Assembly (NCBI RefSeq): GCF_000478605.2
Contig: NZ_ASHX02000001.1
Span: 4,727,001 to 4,791,000 of the forward strand
DNA length: 64,000 bases
Direction: 5' to 3'
Origin: Streptomyces thermolilacinus SPC6
Lineage (GTDB): Bacteria > Actinomycetota > Actinomycetes > Streptomycetales > Streptomycetaceae
Part shown: positions 49,981-59,184 of the stretch, piece after piece
Layout: every line of letters starts with the position of its first letter
Numbering within the stretch: position 1 is the stretch's first letter
Translations under genes and position numbers: made by a program
Notes under the pieces: generated by a model
Seen by the model: only the letters and a program-made list of their open reading frames with translations
Database searches by the model: none
What the model was told of the DNA's origin: nothing

Positions 49981-50025
49981 CGTGTGGTGGCATGCTGGCC
50001 CTGATCAGCGAGGATGGGTGTGGAA

Positions 50026-51387
50026 ATGGACAAGCAGCAGGAATTTGTGCTCCGAACCCTGGAGGAGCGCGACATCCGCTTCGTGCGCCTGTGGTTCACC
50101 GACGTGCTCGGCTTCCTCAAGTCGGTCGCCGTCGCCCCCGCCGAACTGGAGCAGGCCTTCGACGAGGGCATCGGCTTCGACGGCTCCGCCATCGAGGGGT
50201 TCGCGCGCGTCTACGAGTCCGACATGATCGCCAAGCCGGACCCGGCCACCTTCCAGATCCTCCCCTGGCGCGCCGAGTCGCCCGGCACGGCCCGGATGTT
50301 CTGCGACATCCTCATGCCCGACGGCTCCCCGTCCTTCGCCGACCCGCGCTACGTCCTCAAGCGCATCCTCGCGAAGACCTCCGACCTCGGCTTCACCTTC
50401 TACACCCACCCCGAGATCGAGTTCTTCCTGCTGAAGGACAAGCCGGTCGACGGCAGCCGGCCCACCCCCGCCGACAGCTCCGGCTACTTCGACCACACCC
50501 CGCAGAACGTCGGCATGGACTTCCGCCGCCAGGCCATCACGATGCTGGAGTCCATGGGCATCTCCGTGGAGTTCTCCCACCACGAGGGCGCCCCCGGCCA
50601 GCAGGAGATCGACCTGCGCTACGCCGACGCCCTCTCCACGGCCGACAACATCATGACGTTCCGCCTGGTCATGAAGCAGGTGGCGCTGGAGCAGGGCGTG
50701 CAGGCCACGTTCATGCCGAAGCCGTTCTCGGAGTACCCCGGCTCGGGCATGCACACCCACTTGTCGCTCTTCGAGGGCGACCGCAACGCCTTCTACGAGT
50801 CCGGCGCCGAGTACCAGCTCTCCAAGGTCGGCCGCTCGTTCATCGCGGGCCTGCTGCGGCACGCCGCGGAGATCTCCGCCGTCACCAACCAGTGGGTCAA
50901 CTCGTACAAGCGCATCTGGGGCGGCTCCACCCGCACCGCCGGATCGGGCGGCGAGGCCCCCTCGTACATCTGCTGGGGCCACAACAACCGCTCCGCGCTG
51001 ATCCGCGTCCCCATGTACAAGCCCGGCAAGACCGGCTCGTCCCGCATCGAGGTCCGCTCCCTGGACGCGGGCTGCAACCCCTACCTGGCGTACGCGGTCC
51101 TCCTGGCGGCCGGCCTGCGCGGCATCGAGGAGAACTACGAGCTGGGCCCCGGCGCCGACGACGACGTGTGGGCCCTCTCCGACGGCGAGCGCCGCGCGAT
51201 GGGCATCGAACCCCTCCCGCAGAACCTCGGCGAGGCGATCTCCCTGATGGAGCGCAGCGAACTGGTCGCGGAGACCCTCGGCGAGCACGTCTTCGACTTC
51301 TTCCTCCGCAACAAGAAGCAGGAGTGGGAGGAGTACCGCTCCGAGGTCACCGCGTTCGAGCTGCGGAAGAACCTCCCCGTGCTGTAA
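50026..51387 (+). CDS. glnA2: GlnA2-type glutamine synthetase homologue (gamma-glutamylpolyamine synthetase)
   Basis: A 453-residue glutamine-synthetase-fold ligase. Catalytic-site segments are SDMIAKPDPATFQILPW, FYTHPEIEFFL, EIDLRYADAL, GSGMHTHLSLF, NNRSALIRVP and SSRIEVRSLDAGCNPYLAYA. It lacks the NLYDLP loop with the adenylylatable Tyr found in GlnA1 (here DDDVWALSDG near 380), so the neighbouring GlnE should not modify it. The Streptomyces protein of this type has been shown to glutamylate polyamines rather than ammonia. MDKQQEF with ATG at 50026 fits the family; an ATG four codons earlier is less likely. Followed by a terminator. Confidence 0.9.
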   Translation: MDKQQEFVLRTLEERDIRFVRLWFTDVLGFLKSVAVAPAELEQAFDEGIGFDGSAIEGFARVYESDMIAKPDPATFQILPWRAESPGTARMFCDILMPDGSPSFADPRYVLKRILAKTSDLGFTFYTHPEIEFFLLKDKPVDGSRPTPADSSGYFDHTPQNVGMDFRRQAITMLESMGISVEFSHHEGAPGQQEIDLRYADALSTADNIMTFRLVMKQVALEQGVQATFMPKPFSEYPGSGMHTHLSLFEGDRNAFYESGAEYQLSKVGRSFIAGLLRHAAEISAVTNQWVNSYKRIWGGSTRTAGSGGEAPSYICWGHNNRSALIRVPMYKPGKTGSSRIEVRSLDAGCNPYLAYAVLLAAGLRGIEENYELGPGADDDVWALSDGERRAMGIEPLPQNLGEAISLMERSELVAETLGEHVFDFFLRNKKQEWEEYRSEVTAFELRKNLPVL

Positions 51388-51406
51388 GCGCCGGTCAGCA
51401 TCTGCG

Positions 51407-51424
51407 GGCACCCGAGTGGGTGCC
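51407..51424 (+). terminator. Terminator hairpin after glnA2
   Basis: GGCACCC and GGGTGCC with a GAGT loop, 20 bases after the stop. A second, weaker hairpin (CGGGCCG with CGGCCCG) follows at about 51444-51468. Confidence 0.7.
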
Positions 51425-51492
51425 GGCGCGGGCGCCCCTCCGCCGGGCCGTGTCGCGGTGCGGCCCGCGGGGGCGCGGGGGAGCATGGGGGG

Positions 51493-52104
51493 ATGAGCAA
51501 GGTCTTCGCGAGTCTGGGGATCTCCCTGGACGGGTACGTCGCCGGGCCGCACGCCGGGCCCGACAACCCCCTCGGGGACGGCGGCGAGCGGCTGCACGCG
51601 TGGCTGTACGGCGTCGAGGCGTGGCGGAACCGGCAGGGGCCCGGCGGCGGGGAGACCGGGCGGTCCGGGCTGGTCGTCGCCGAGACCTTCGACCGCGCGG
51701 GGGCGTACGTCATGGGCCGCCGCATGTTCGACGAGGGCGAGCGGGCGTGGCCCGAGCCGCCGCCGTTCCGGGCGCCCGTGTTCGTGCTGACGACCAGCGC
51801 CCGCGACGCCTGGGTCCGCGAGGGCACCGTCTTCACGTACGTCACCGAAGGCATCCACGCCGCGCTCGACCAGGCGCGGGCCGTGGCGCACGGCAAGGAC
51901 GTGCAGATCAGCGGCGGCGCCCACACCGTGCGCGAGTACCTCAACGCCGGGCTCGTGGACGAGCTGGAGCTGCACCTCGTGCCCGTTCTGCTGGGCGACG
52001 GCCTGCGCCTCTTCGACGGCGTCGACCCCGCCCTGCGGCTGGTGAAGGACCGGGTCGTCGACACGCCCGACGTCACGCACCTGCGGTACCGGACCGTCCG
52101 CTGA
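51493..52104 (+). CDS. Dihydrofolate-reductase-family protein (RibD C-terminal type)
   Basis: A 203-residue protein with the DHFR/RibD-C fold: SLGISLDGYVAGP at the N-terminus, GAYVMGRRMFDEGE (NADPH phosphate region), PVFVLTTSA, ISGGAHTVREYLNAGLVDELELHLVPVLLGDGLRLF. It probably binds NADPH, but the true substrate is unknown; such YwjB/YyaP-like proteins are frequent and do not replace FolA. Start ATG at 51493 with GGAG nearby. Located between glnA2 and glnE in the same direction. Confidence 0.88.
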   Translation: MSKVFASLGISLDGYVAGPHAGPDNPLGDGGERLHAWLYGVEAWRNRQGPGGGETGRSGLVVAETFDRAGAYVMGRRMFDEGERAWPEPPPFRAPVFVLTTSARDAWVREGTVFTYVTEGIHAALDQARAVAHGKDVQISGGAHTVREYLNAGLVDELELHLVPVLLGDGLRLFDGVDPALRLVKDRVVDTPDVTHLRYRTVR

Positions 52105-52184
52105 GACACCGCCACCCGCCGCGCCGCCGCCACCGGGGCCGATAGGCTCGGGTGGAGCGTGCACGGGTGGAGGGAGAGGCCGAC

Positions 52185-55172
52185 ATGACGACGGCGCCGG
52201 GGCGTAGGAGCAGTACCTTCACACGGCTGCTGCGGCACGGCTTCACCGACCCGTCCGCCGCCGAACAGCTCCTCGAAGGGCCCGCGCTGGCCCCGGTCCG
52301 CTCCCACCCCGTCCTCCTCGACGCCCTCGGCGTCACCGCCGACCCGGACCTCGCCCTGCGCGGGCTCGTACGGCTCGCGGAGGCCCAGCCCGACGGGCCG
52401 CAGGAGCTGCTGTCCACGCTGGTCACCGCCAAGCCGCTGCGGGACCGGCTGCTCGGCGTGCTCGGCGCGTCCGAGGCGCTCGGCGACCACCTGGCGCGCC
52501 ACCCGCTGGACTGGCGGGCCCTCGTCACGTACGAGGCGGCCGACCTGCACCCCGGCGTCGCCGACTTCGCACGGGAGCTCGCCGCCGCCACCGACCCGGT
52601 CGCGCTGCGCGTCGCCTACCGCCGCTGCCTGCTGGGCATCGCCGCCCGCGACGTGTGCGGCACCACCGACGTCGCCCAGGCCGCCGCCGAGCTGGCGGAC
52701 CTCGCCACGGCGACGCTCCGCGCGGGGCTCGCCATCGCCGAGGCCGCCGCCCCCGACGACGCCGCGCGCTGCCGCCTCGCGGTGATCGCGATGGGCAAGT
52801 GCGGCGGCCACGAGCTGAACTACGTCTCCGACGTGGACGTCATCTTCGTGGCGGAGGCCGTCGACGGCACCGACGAGCGGGACGCCCTCCAGGCCGCCAC
52901 CCGCCTCGCCTCCCACCTGATGCGGATCTGCTCCGAGACCACCGTCGAGGGCGCCATCTGGCCCGTGGACGCCAACCTCCGCCCAGAGGGCCGCAACGGC
53001 CCACTCGTGCGCACACTCTCCAGCCATGTCGCCTACTACCAGCGCTGGGCGAAGACCTGGGAGTTCCAGGCGCTCCTCAAGGCCCGCCCCGTCGCCGGGG
53101 ACGCGCAGCTGGGCGCCGCCTACGTCGACGCGCTCTCCCCGATGGTCTGGCAGGCCGCCGAGCGGGAGAACTTCGTCACCGACGTGCAGAAGATGCGCCG
53201 CCGCGTCGTCGACAACATCCCGCCCGCCCACCTGGAGCGGGAGCTGAAGCTCGGCCCCGGTGGCCTGCGCGACGTGGAGTTCGCCGTCCAGCTCCTCCAG
53301 CTCGTCCACGGCCGCAGCGACGCCACCCTCCGCAGCGGCACCACCCTCGACGCGCTCGCCGCCCTCGCCGCGGGCGGGTACGTCGGCCGGGCCGACGCCG
53401 CGCAGCTGGAGGCCGCGTACCGCTTCCTGCGCGCCATGGAGCACCGCATCCAGCTGTACCGGCTGCGCCGCACCCACCTCGTCCCGGAGGGCGAGGAGGA
53501 CCTGCGCCGCCTCGGCCGGTCCCTCGGCATCCGCACCGAGCCGGTCGCGGAGCTCATCCGGGAGTGGAAGCGGCACGCGTCCGTCGTGCGGCGCCTCCAC
53601 GAGAAGCTGTTCTACCGGCCCCTCCTCGACGCCGTCGCCCAGCTCGCCCCCGGCGAGATCCGGCTCAGCCCCGAGGCGGCCTGGCAGCGGCTCGAAGCGC
53701 TCGGCTACGCCGACCCGGCGGCCGCCCTGCGCCACCTGGAGGCCCTGTCGTCCGGCGTCAGCCGCAAGGCCGCCATCCAGCGCACCCTGCTGCCGGTGCT
53801 GCTCGGCTGGTTCGCCGACTCCGCCGACCCCGACGCCGGACTTCTCGGCTTCCGCAAGGTGTCCGACGCGCTCGGCACGACCCCCTGGTACCTGCGGCTG
53901 CTGCGCGACGAGGGCGCCGCCGCCGAGAACCTGGCCCGCGTCCTGTCAGCCGGGCGCCTCGCCCCCGACCTGCTGCTGCGCGCCCCCGAGGCGGTCGCCA
54001 TCCTCGGCGCGCGCGAGGGCCTGGAGCCGCGCGGCCGCCGCCACCTGGAGCCGGAGATCCTCGCCGCGGTCGGCCGCGCCGACACCCCCGAGCAGGCCGT
54101 CGCCGCGGCCCGCGGGGTGCGCCGCAGGGAGCTGTTCCGCACCGCGGCGGCCGACATCATCGCCTCGTACGGCACCGAGGAGGCCCCCGCCCACCCCGAC
54201 GCGGGCGCCCTCGTGGACCGCGTCGGGCAGGCCGTCACGGACCTCAACGCGGCGACGATCGCGGGCGCCCTGCGCGCCGCCGTCCGCGCCGAGTGGGGCG
54301 ACACGCTCCCCACCCGCTTCGCCGTCATCGGCATGGGCCGCTTCGGCGGCCACGAACTGGGCTACGGCTCCGACGCCGACGTGCTGTTCGTCCACGAGCC
54401 GCGCGACGGCGTGGGCGAGCAGGAGGCGGCCCGCGCCGCGAACCGGGTCGTCGCCGAGATGCGCCGCCTGCTGCAACTGCCGACCGCCGACCCGCCGTTG
54501 CTGATCGACGCCGACCTGCGCCCCGAGGGCCGCAGCGGTCCCTTGGTGCGCACCCTCAAGTCGTACGAGGCGTACTACCGGCGCTGGTCGCTCGGCTGGG
54601 AGAGCCAGGCGCTGCTGCGGGCCGAGCCGATGGCCGGCGACGCAGACCTGGGCCGCCGGTTCATCGAGCTGGTCGATCCGCTGCGGTACCCGGCGAAGGG
54701 CCTCGACGAGGCCGCCGTACGGGAGATCCGCCGCCTCAAGGCCCGCATGGAGAACGAGCGGCTGCCGCGCGGCGCCGACCCGACCCTCCACACGAAGCTC
54801 GGCCGGGGCGGCCTGTCGGACGTGGAGTGGACGGTGCAGCTCATGCAGATGCGGCACGCCCACGAGGTGCCGGGCCTGCGCACCACCAGCACCCGCGAGG
54901 CGCTCGCCGCCGCCCGCGAGGCCGGTCTCATCGGCGGGCAGGACGCGCGGACCCTGGACGAGGCGTGGGTCCTGGCCACCCGCGTCCGCAACGGCGTGAT
55001 GCTCGTACGGGGCCGGGCCGGCGACACGTTCCCGGCGGGCGCGCGCGAACTGGCCGCCGTGGGCCGCTACCTGGGGTACGGGCCCGGTCACGCGGGCGAG
55101 ATGGTGGACGACTACCGCCGTACGACCCGCCGCGCCCGTGCCGTGGTGGACGAGCTGTTCTACGGGGCGTGA
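52185..55172 (+). CDS. glnE: Bifunctional glutamine-synthetase adenylyltransferase/deadenylase
   Basis: A 995-residue enzyme that adds AMP to, and removes it from, the GlnA1-type glutamine synthetase according to nitrogen supply. Two nucleotidyltransferase domains are visible, each with the GG-x11-DxD motif: GGHELNYVSDVDVIF (about 205-220, deadenylase side) and GGHELGYGSDADVLFV (about 719-735, adenylyltransferase side), each followed by LRPEGR-GPLVRTL and GGL-DVEWTVQ/DVEFAVQ helices. Start ATG at 52185 with GAGAGG 5 bases upstream; an upstream GTG at 52152 has no site. Its target GlnA1 is not in this window. Neighbour to glnA2, as in mycobacteria. Confidence 0.95.
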   Translation: MTTAPGRRSSTFTRLLRHGFTDPSAAEQLLEGPALAPVRSHPVLLDALGVTADPDLALRGLVRLAEAQPDGPQELLSTLVTAKPLRDRLLGVLGASEALGDHLARHPLDWRALVTYEAADLHPGVADFARELAAATDPVALRVAYRRCLLGIAARDVCGTTDVAQAAAELADLATATLRAGLAIAEAAAPDDAARCRLAVIAMGKCGGHELNYVSDVDVIFVAEAVDGTDERDALQAATRLASHLMRICSETTVEGAIWPVDANLRPEGRNGPLVRTLSSHVAYYQRWAKTWEFQALLKARPVAGDAQLGAAYVDALSPMVWQAAERENFVTDVQKMRRRVVDNIPPAHLERELKLGPGGLRDVEFAVQLLQLVHGRSDATLRSGTTLDALAALAAGGYVGRADAAQLEAAYRFLRAMEHRIQLYRLRRTHLVPEGEEDLRRLGRSLGIRTEPVAELIREWKRHASVVRRLHEKLFYRPLLDAVAQLAPGEIRLSPEAAWQRLEALGYADPAAALRHLEALSSGVSRKAAIQRTLLPVLLGWFADSADPDAGLLGFRKVSDALGTTPWYLRLLRDEGAAAENLARVLSAGRLAPDLLLRAPEAVAILGAREGLEPRGRRHLEPEILAAVGRADTPEQAVAAARGVRRRELFRTAAADIIASYGTEEAPAHPDAGALVDRVGQAVTDLNAATIAGALRAAVRAEWGDTLPTRFAVIGMGRFGGHELGYGSDADVLFVHEPRDGVGEQEAARAANRVVAEMRRLLQLPTADPPLLIDADLRPEGRSGPLVRTLKSYEAYYRRWSLGWESQALLRAEPMAGDADLGRRFIELVDPLRYPAKGLDEAAVREIRRLKARMENERLPRGADPTLHTKLGRGGLSDVEWTVQLMQMRHAHEVPGLRTTSTREALAAAREAGLIGGQDARTLDEAWVLATRVRNGVMLVRGRAGDTFPAGARELAAVGRYLGYGPGHAGEMVDDYRRTTRRARAVVDELFYGA

Positions 55173-55322
55173 GCCGGGCCGTTCGCGGCGGCGTGGGCCT
55201 GATCCACGAGAGCGGACCGCGCTGATCCACGGGCGTGGACCGACGGGGGTACGCCGCCGACGCCGGGCGGCAGCTGACCTGAACCCGCCGTGTCGCGGCC
55301 TGAACACGCCCCGTACGCGCTG

Positions 55323-56249
55323 TTACGGCACCCGCGCCGCGCCCGCCACCGGCGCCGCCGGGCCGTCCGCCTCCAGCGCGGCCACCGGGGCGGCCGGCTC
55401 GGGCACCGGGACCGGGCCCACCGCGCCGCCGCCCGCGCCGGCCCGGGCGCCGCGCCCGCGCACGTACCGGGGCAGCCGGTGCGGCGGCTTGCCGTACCAG
55501 GCGCACACGAGGCCCACGCCGAAGGCCAGGCAGAGGATGCCGCCCACCGCGTCCAGCCAGAAGTGGTTGGCCGTCGCGACGATCACGACCAGCGTGAGCG
55601 CCGGGTACAGCAGACCCAGGATCCGCGCCCACGGGGCCTTGGCCAGGGCGAAGATCGCCAGTCCGCACCACAGGGACCAGCCGATGTGCATCGACGGCAT
55701 CGCGGCGTACTGGTTCGACATGTTCTTCAGGTCGCCCGACGCCATCGAGCCCCAGGTCTGGTGGACCAGCACCGTGTCGATGAAGTTCTCGCTCTCCATC
55801 AGCCGAGGGGGAGCGAGCGGGTACAGGTAGTAGCCGAGCAGGGCGATGGCGGTCGTGGAGAACAGGATCATCCGGATCGCCGCGTAACGGCCCGGATGCC
55901 AGCGGTAGAGCCACACGAGCACACCGATGGTGACGAGGAAGTGCAGCGTCGCGTAGTAGTAGTTCATCGACACGATGAGCCAGTCCACCGAGTCCGCCGC
56001 GTGGTTGACGGTCTTCTCGAAGGCCAGGCCCAGGCTGTGCTCGGCGCGCCAGATCCAGTCGGCGTTGCGCAGCGCCTGCGCCTTCTGCTCCGGTACCGCG
56101 TTGCGAATGAGCGAGTACACGCCGTAACTGACGGCGATGAGCAGGATCTCGAACCAGATGCGCGGATGGCGCGGGGCCCGCAACCGGTCCCACGTGGCCC
56201 GGCGTGACGCCGAAGAGCCTTCCGACGTGGTCAAAATCCTGTCACCCAT
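55323..56249 (-). CDS. PAP2/Aur1-type membrane phosphatase
   Basis: A 308-residue integral membrane protein with about six helices and the PAP2 phosphatase motifs: AAMPSMHIGWS (motif 2 with His) and the NHFWLDAVGG region (motif 3 with His and Asp); motif 1 is reduced. The helix order resembles the Aur1/inositol-phosphorylceramide-synthase-like PAP2_3 group, so it may transfer or hydrolyse lipid phosphates. The C-terminal 45 residues are low complexity Gly/Ala/Pro. Start ATG at 56249. It lies 36 bases after malR on the same strand but is probably unrelated. Confidence 0.88.
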   Translation of the reverse strand: MGDRILTTSEGSSASRRATWDRLRAPRHPRIWFEILLIAVSYGVYSLIRNAVPEQKAQALRNADWIWRAEHSLGLAFEKTVNHAADSVDWLIVSMNYYYATLHFLVTIGVLVWLYRWHPGRYAAIRMILFSTTAIALLGYYLYPLAPPRLMESENFIDTVLVHQTWGSMASGDLKNMSNQYAAMPSMHIGWSLWCGLAIFALAKAPWARILGLLYPALTLVVIVATANHFWLDAVGGILCLAFGVGLVCAWYGKPPHRLPRYVRGRGARAGAGGGAVGPVPVPEPAAPVAALEADGPAAPVAGAARVP

Positions 56250-56285
56250 GAGCGGAGAGTCTGCCAGAAAGGTGCTGCTGTTCGA

Positions 56286-57356
56286 TCATCCTTCAATCGG
56301 ATTCTCGCCGCCATTGGTCCGTCTTTCGGAGGACCGCTGCCCCTGGGGTCCGGAGGCCGTCGAACCGCGCACCACCAGCTCCGGCATGAAGACGAACTCG
56401 CTGTGCGGGGCGGGCGTACCGCCGATCTCCTCGAGCAGCGCCCGCACCGCCGCCTGCCCCATCGCCTGCACCGGCTGCCGGATCGTCGTCAGGGGCGGAT
56501 CGGTGAAGGCTATGAGCGGGGAGTCGTCGAAGCCGACGACGGAGACGTCCTGCGGCACGCGCAGTCCGCGCTGCCGGGCGGCCCGGATCGCGCCGAGCGC
56601 CATCATGTCGCTGGCGCACACGATCGCCGAGCAGCCCCGCTCGATGAGCGCGCCAGCCGCCGCCTGTCCGCCTTCGAGCGTGTACAGGGAGTGCTGGATG
56701 AACTCCTCGATCTCCTCGGGGGGAAGCCCGAGCCGCTCCCGCATCCCCGCGTGGAAGCCCTCGATCTTCCGCAGCACGGGCACGAACCGCTTCGGGCCGA
56801 CCGCGAGGCCGATCCGTGTGTGCCCGAGCGAGGCGAGGTGGGTGACCGCCAGCTTCATCGCCGCGCGGTCGTCGGGAGAGACGAACGGCGCCTGGATCTC
56901 CGGGGAGAAGCCGTTGATCAGGACGAACGGGACGCCCTTGCCGCGCAGCTGGTCGTAGCGCTGGGTGTCGGCGGTCGTGTCGGCGTGCAGCCCGGAGACG
57001 AAGATGATGCCGGAGACGCCGCGCTCGACCAGCATCTCGGTCAGCTCGTCCTCGGTGGACCCGCCGGGGGTCTGCGTGGCGAGGACGGGCGTGTATCCCT
57101 GGCGGGTGAGCGCCTGGCCGATGACCTGCGCGAGCGCGGGGAAGATCGGGTTGTCCAGCTCCGGGGTGATCAGCCCCACGAGTCCGGCGCTGCGCTGGCG
57201 GAGCCGTACGGGCCGTTCGTAGCCGAGTACGTCGAGCGCGGCCAGCACGGACTGGCGGGTGGCGGCGGCCACACCGGGCTTGCCGTTGAGCACGCGGCTG
57301 ACTGTGGCTTCACTGACCCCCGCCTGGGCTGCGATGTCGGCTAGCCGCGCGGTCAT
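56286..57356 (-). CDS. malR: Maltose repressor MalR, LacI family
   Basis: A 356-residue repressor. Residues 3-25 are a LacI helix-turn-helix (ARLADIAAQAGVSEATVSRV) with hinge VRLRQRS, followed by the periplasmic-binding-like effector domain (GLITPELDNPIFPALAQV, ASDMMALGAIRAARQRGL). It closely follows the Streptomyces MalR/Reg1 sequence, which represses malEFG and alpha-glucosidase genes until maltose is present. It lies 25 bases after an alpha-glucosidase gene on the same strand; a separate leaderless -10 (TACAGT) is 8 bases before its ATG. A GTG eight codons upstream is less likely. Confidence 0.94.
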   Translation of the reverse strand: MTARLADIAAQAGVSEATVSRVLNGKPGVAAATRQSVLAALDVLGYERPVRLRQRSAGLVGLITPELDNPIFPALAQVIGQALTRQGYTPVLATQTPGGSTEDELTEMLVERGVSGIIFVSGLHADTTADTQRYDQLRGKGVPFVLINGFSPEIQAPFVSPDDRAAMKLAVTHLASLGHTRIGLAVGPKRFVPVLRKIEGFHAGMRERLGLPPEEIEEFIQHSLYTLEGGQAAAGALIERGCSAIVCASDMMALGAIRAARQRGLRVPQDVSVVGFDDSPLIAFTDPPLTTIRQPVQAMGQAAVRALLEEIGGTPAPHSEFVFMPELVVRGSTASGPQGQRSSERRTNGGENPIEG

Positions 57357-57364
57357 GTGGTGGG

Positions 57365-57370
57365 ACTGTA
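57365..57370 (-). promoter_or_regulatory. -10 hexamer TACAGT of malR
   Basis: On the minus strand TACAGT ends 8 bases before the ATG at 57356, within the 25-base gap after the alpha-glucosidase gene. Confidence 0.4.
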
Positions 57371-57381
57371 CCGGGCGCACG

Positions 57382-59184
57382 TCAGATTGCCCACCAGGAG
57401 CAGGAGTCGGGGGCGATGACCACGGTGCCGCGCGCGCCGTCCGCGGCCGCCTCCCGGTGCCGGCCGGGGGCCTGTACGGGGGCCTGGGACGGGTCCTCGA
57501 CGGGGCGCGCGCCGCACTCCTCGCCCGGGTCGCTGCACAGCAGGAGCCGCCCGTCCGGTCCGCCGGGCCGGGGGATCTCGACGGCCCGGTCCGTCGTGTT
57601 CGTCACGCACACGACGGCCGTGCCCGCCGCCGGGCCGCCGGTACGACCCGGGCCGCCGCTACGGCCCGCGCGCCCGGCACCTTCCCCGCCGCCGCCCTCC
57701 GCGACCCGGCGGAACGCCAGCAGCCCCGCCGGTGCGGGCAGCCACTCCACCAGGCCGCCCGCGCCCAGCGCCGGGTGTTCGCGCCGTACGGCCAGGGCCG
57801 CCCGGTACAGCTCCAGCGTCGAGGCCGGGTCGCCGGTCTGCGCCTCGACCGACAGCGCGCCCCACCCCTCCGGCTGCGGCAGCCAGCTCCCGCCGGGCCC
57901 GAACCCGTACGACGAGCCGCCGCGCGTCCACGGGATCGGCACCCGGCAGCCGTCCCGCAGCCCGTCCTGGCCCTCGCCCCGGTGGAACGCCGGGTCCTGG
58001 CGCAGCTCGTCCGGCAGGTCCGTGACCTCCGGCAGCCCCAGCTCCTCCCCCTGGTACAGGTACGCCGAGCCGGGCAGCGCCAGCATCAGCAGCGCCGCCG
58101 CCCGCGCCCGGCGCAGCCCGCCCAGCCGGGTCGTGTGCCGTACGACGTCGTGGTTGGACAGCACCCACGTCGCCGGGGCGCCCACCGACGTGGTTGCCCT
58201 CAGCGACTCGTCGATCACCCTCCGCAGCGTGTCCGCGTCCCAGGGGCAGCGCAGGTAGTGGAAGTTGAACGCCTGGTGCAGCTCGTCGGGGCGTACGTAG
58301 AGGGCGAGCCGCTCCGGTGTCGGCGCCCACGCCTCGGCCACCCCGATCCGCTGCCCGCGGCCGGAGTCGCCCGGTTCGCCGTACGAGTCGAGCAGGCGCC
58401 GCCACTCGCGGTGGATCTCGTGGACGCCGTCCTGGTCGAAGAACGGCAGTTGCTGCGCGCCGATCAGCCGGGCCTGCTCGCGGCGGCCGATGTCGGGCAG
58501 CCCCGGCGCCTTCACCATCCCGTGCGCCACGTCGATCCGGAAGCCGTCCACGCCGAGGTCCAGCCAGAACCGCAGCACCGACGCGAACTCGGCCCGCACC
58601 TCCTCGTGGTCCCAGTTCAGGTCGGGCTGCTCGGGCGCGAACAGGTGCAGGTACCAGGAGCCGTCCGCGACCCGCGTCCACGCCGGACCGCCGAAGACGG
58701 ACTCCCAGTCGTTGGGCGGCAGCGACCCGTCCGGGCCCTTGCCGGGGCGGAAGTGGTACCGGTCACGTCCCGTTCCCGCCAGGGCCTCCTGGAACCAGGG
58801 GTGCCGGTCCGACGTGTGGTTGGGCACGATGTCCACGATGACCCGCAGGCCCAGCTCGTGCGCCGCCCGCACCAGCGCGTCGGCGTCCCCCAGGTCCCCG
58901 AAGACCGGGTCCACCGCGCGGTAGTCCGCCACGTCGTAGCCGCCGTCCGCCTGCGGCGACGCGTAGAACGGGGTGAGCCACACCGCGTCGGCGCCGAGGT
59001 GCGCCAGGTGCGGCAGCCGCTCCCGTACGCCGCGCAGGTCGCCGATGCCGTCGCCGTCGCTGTCGGCGAAGGAGCGGACGTACACCTGGTAGATGACGGC
59101 GTCCCGCCACCAGCCGGGGCGGGCGGGCGGAGCGGGACGCCGGTCTCGCGGCGTCCGGGCGGGGGTGGTCAGCTCATGGGCCAT
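57382..59184 (-). CDS. GH13 alpha-glucosidase (first copy)
   Basis: A 600-residue cytosolic glycoside hydrolase of the GH13 oligo-1,6-glucosidase/alpha-glucosidase type, splitting maltose and short maltodextrins. Barrel motifs: DAVIYQVYVRSFADSDGDG, VIVDIVPNHTS, DGFRIDVAHG (nucleophile Asp about 213), GVAEAW (acid/base Glu about 285) and LSNHDVVRH (Asp about 345). A Gly/Arg-rich low-complexity insert (about 525-545) sits in the C-terminal domain. ATG at 59184 with GAGAGG 10 bases upstream. It runs into malR on the same strand and has a paralogue after malG. Confidence 0.93.
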   Translation of the reverse strand: MAHELTTPARTPRDRRPAPPARPGWWRDAVIYQVYVRSFADSDGDGIGDLRGVRERLPHLAHLGADAVWLTPFYASPQADGGYDVADYRAVDPVFGDLGDADALVRAAHELGLRVIVDIVPNHTSDRHPWFQEALAGTGRDRYHFRPGKGPDGSLPPNDWESVFGGPAWTRVADGSWYLHLFAPEQPDLNWDHEEVRAEFASVLRFWLDLGVDGFRIDVAHGMVKAPGLPDIGRREQARLIGAQQLPFFDQDGVHEIHREWRRLLDSYGEPGDSGRGQRIGVAEAWAPTPERLALYVRPDELHQAFNFHYLRCPWDADTLRRVIDESLRATTSVGAPATWVLSNHDVVRHTTRLGGLRRARAAALLMLALPGSAYLYQGEELGLPEVTDLPDELRQDPAFHRGEGQDGLRDGCRVPIPWTRGGSSYGFGPGGSWLPQPEGWGALSVEAQTGDPASTLELYRAALAVRREHPALGAGGLVEWLPAPAGLLAFRRVAEGGGGEGAGRAGRSGGPGRTGGPAAGTAVVCVTNTTDRAVEIPRPGGPDGRLLLCSDPGEECGARPVEDPSQAPVQAPGRHREAAADGARGTVVIAPDSCSWWAI

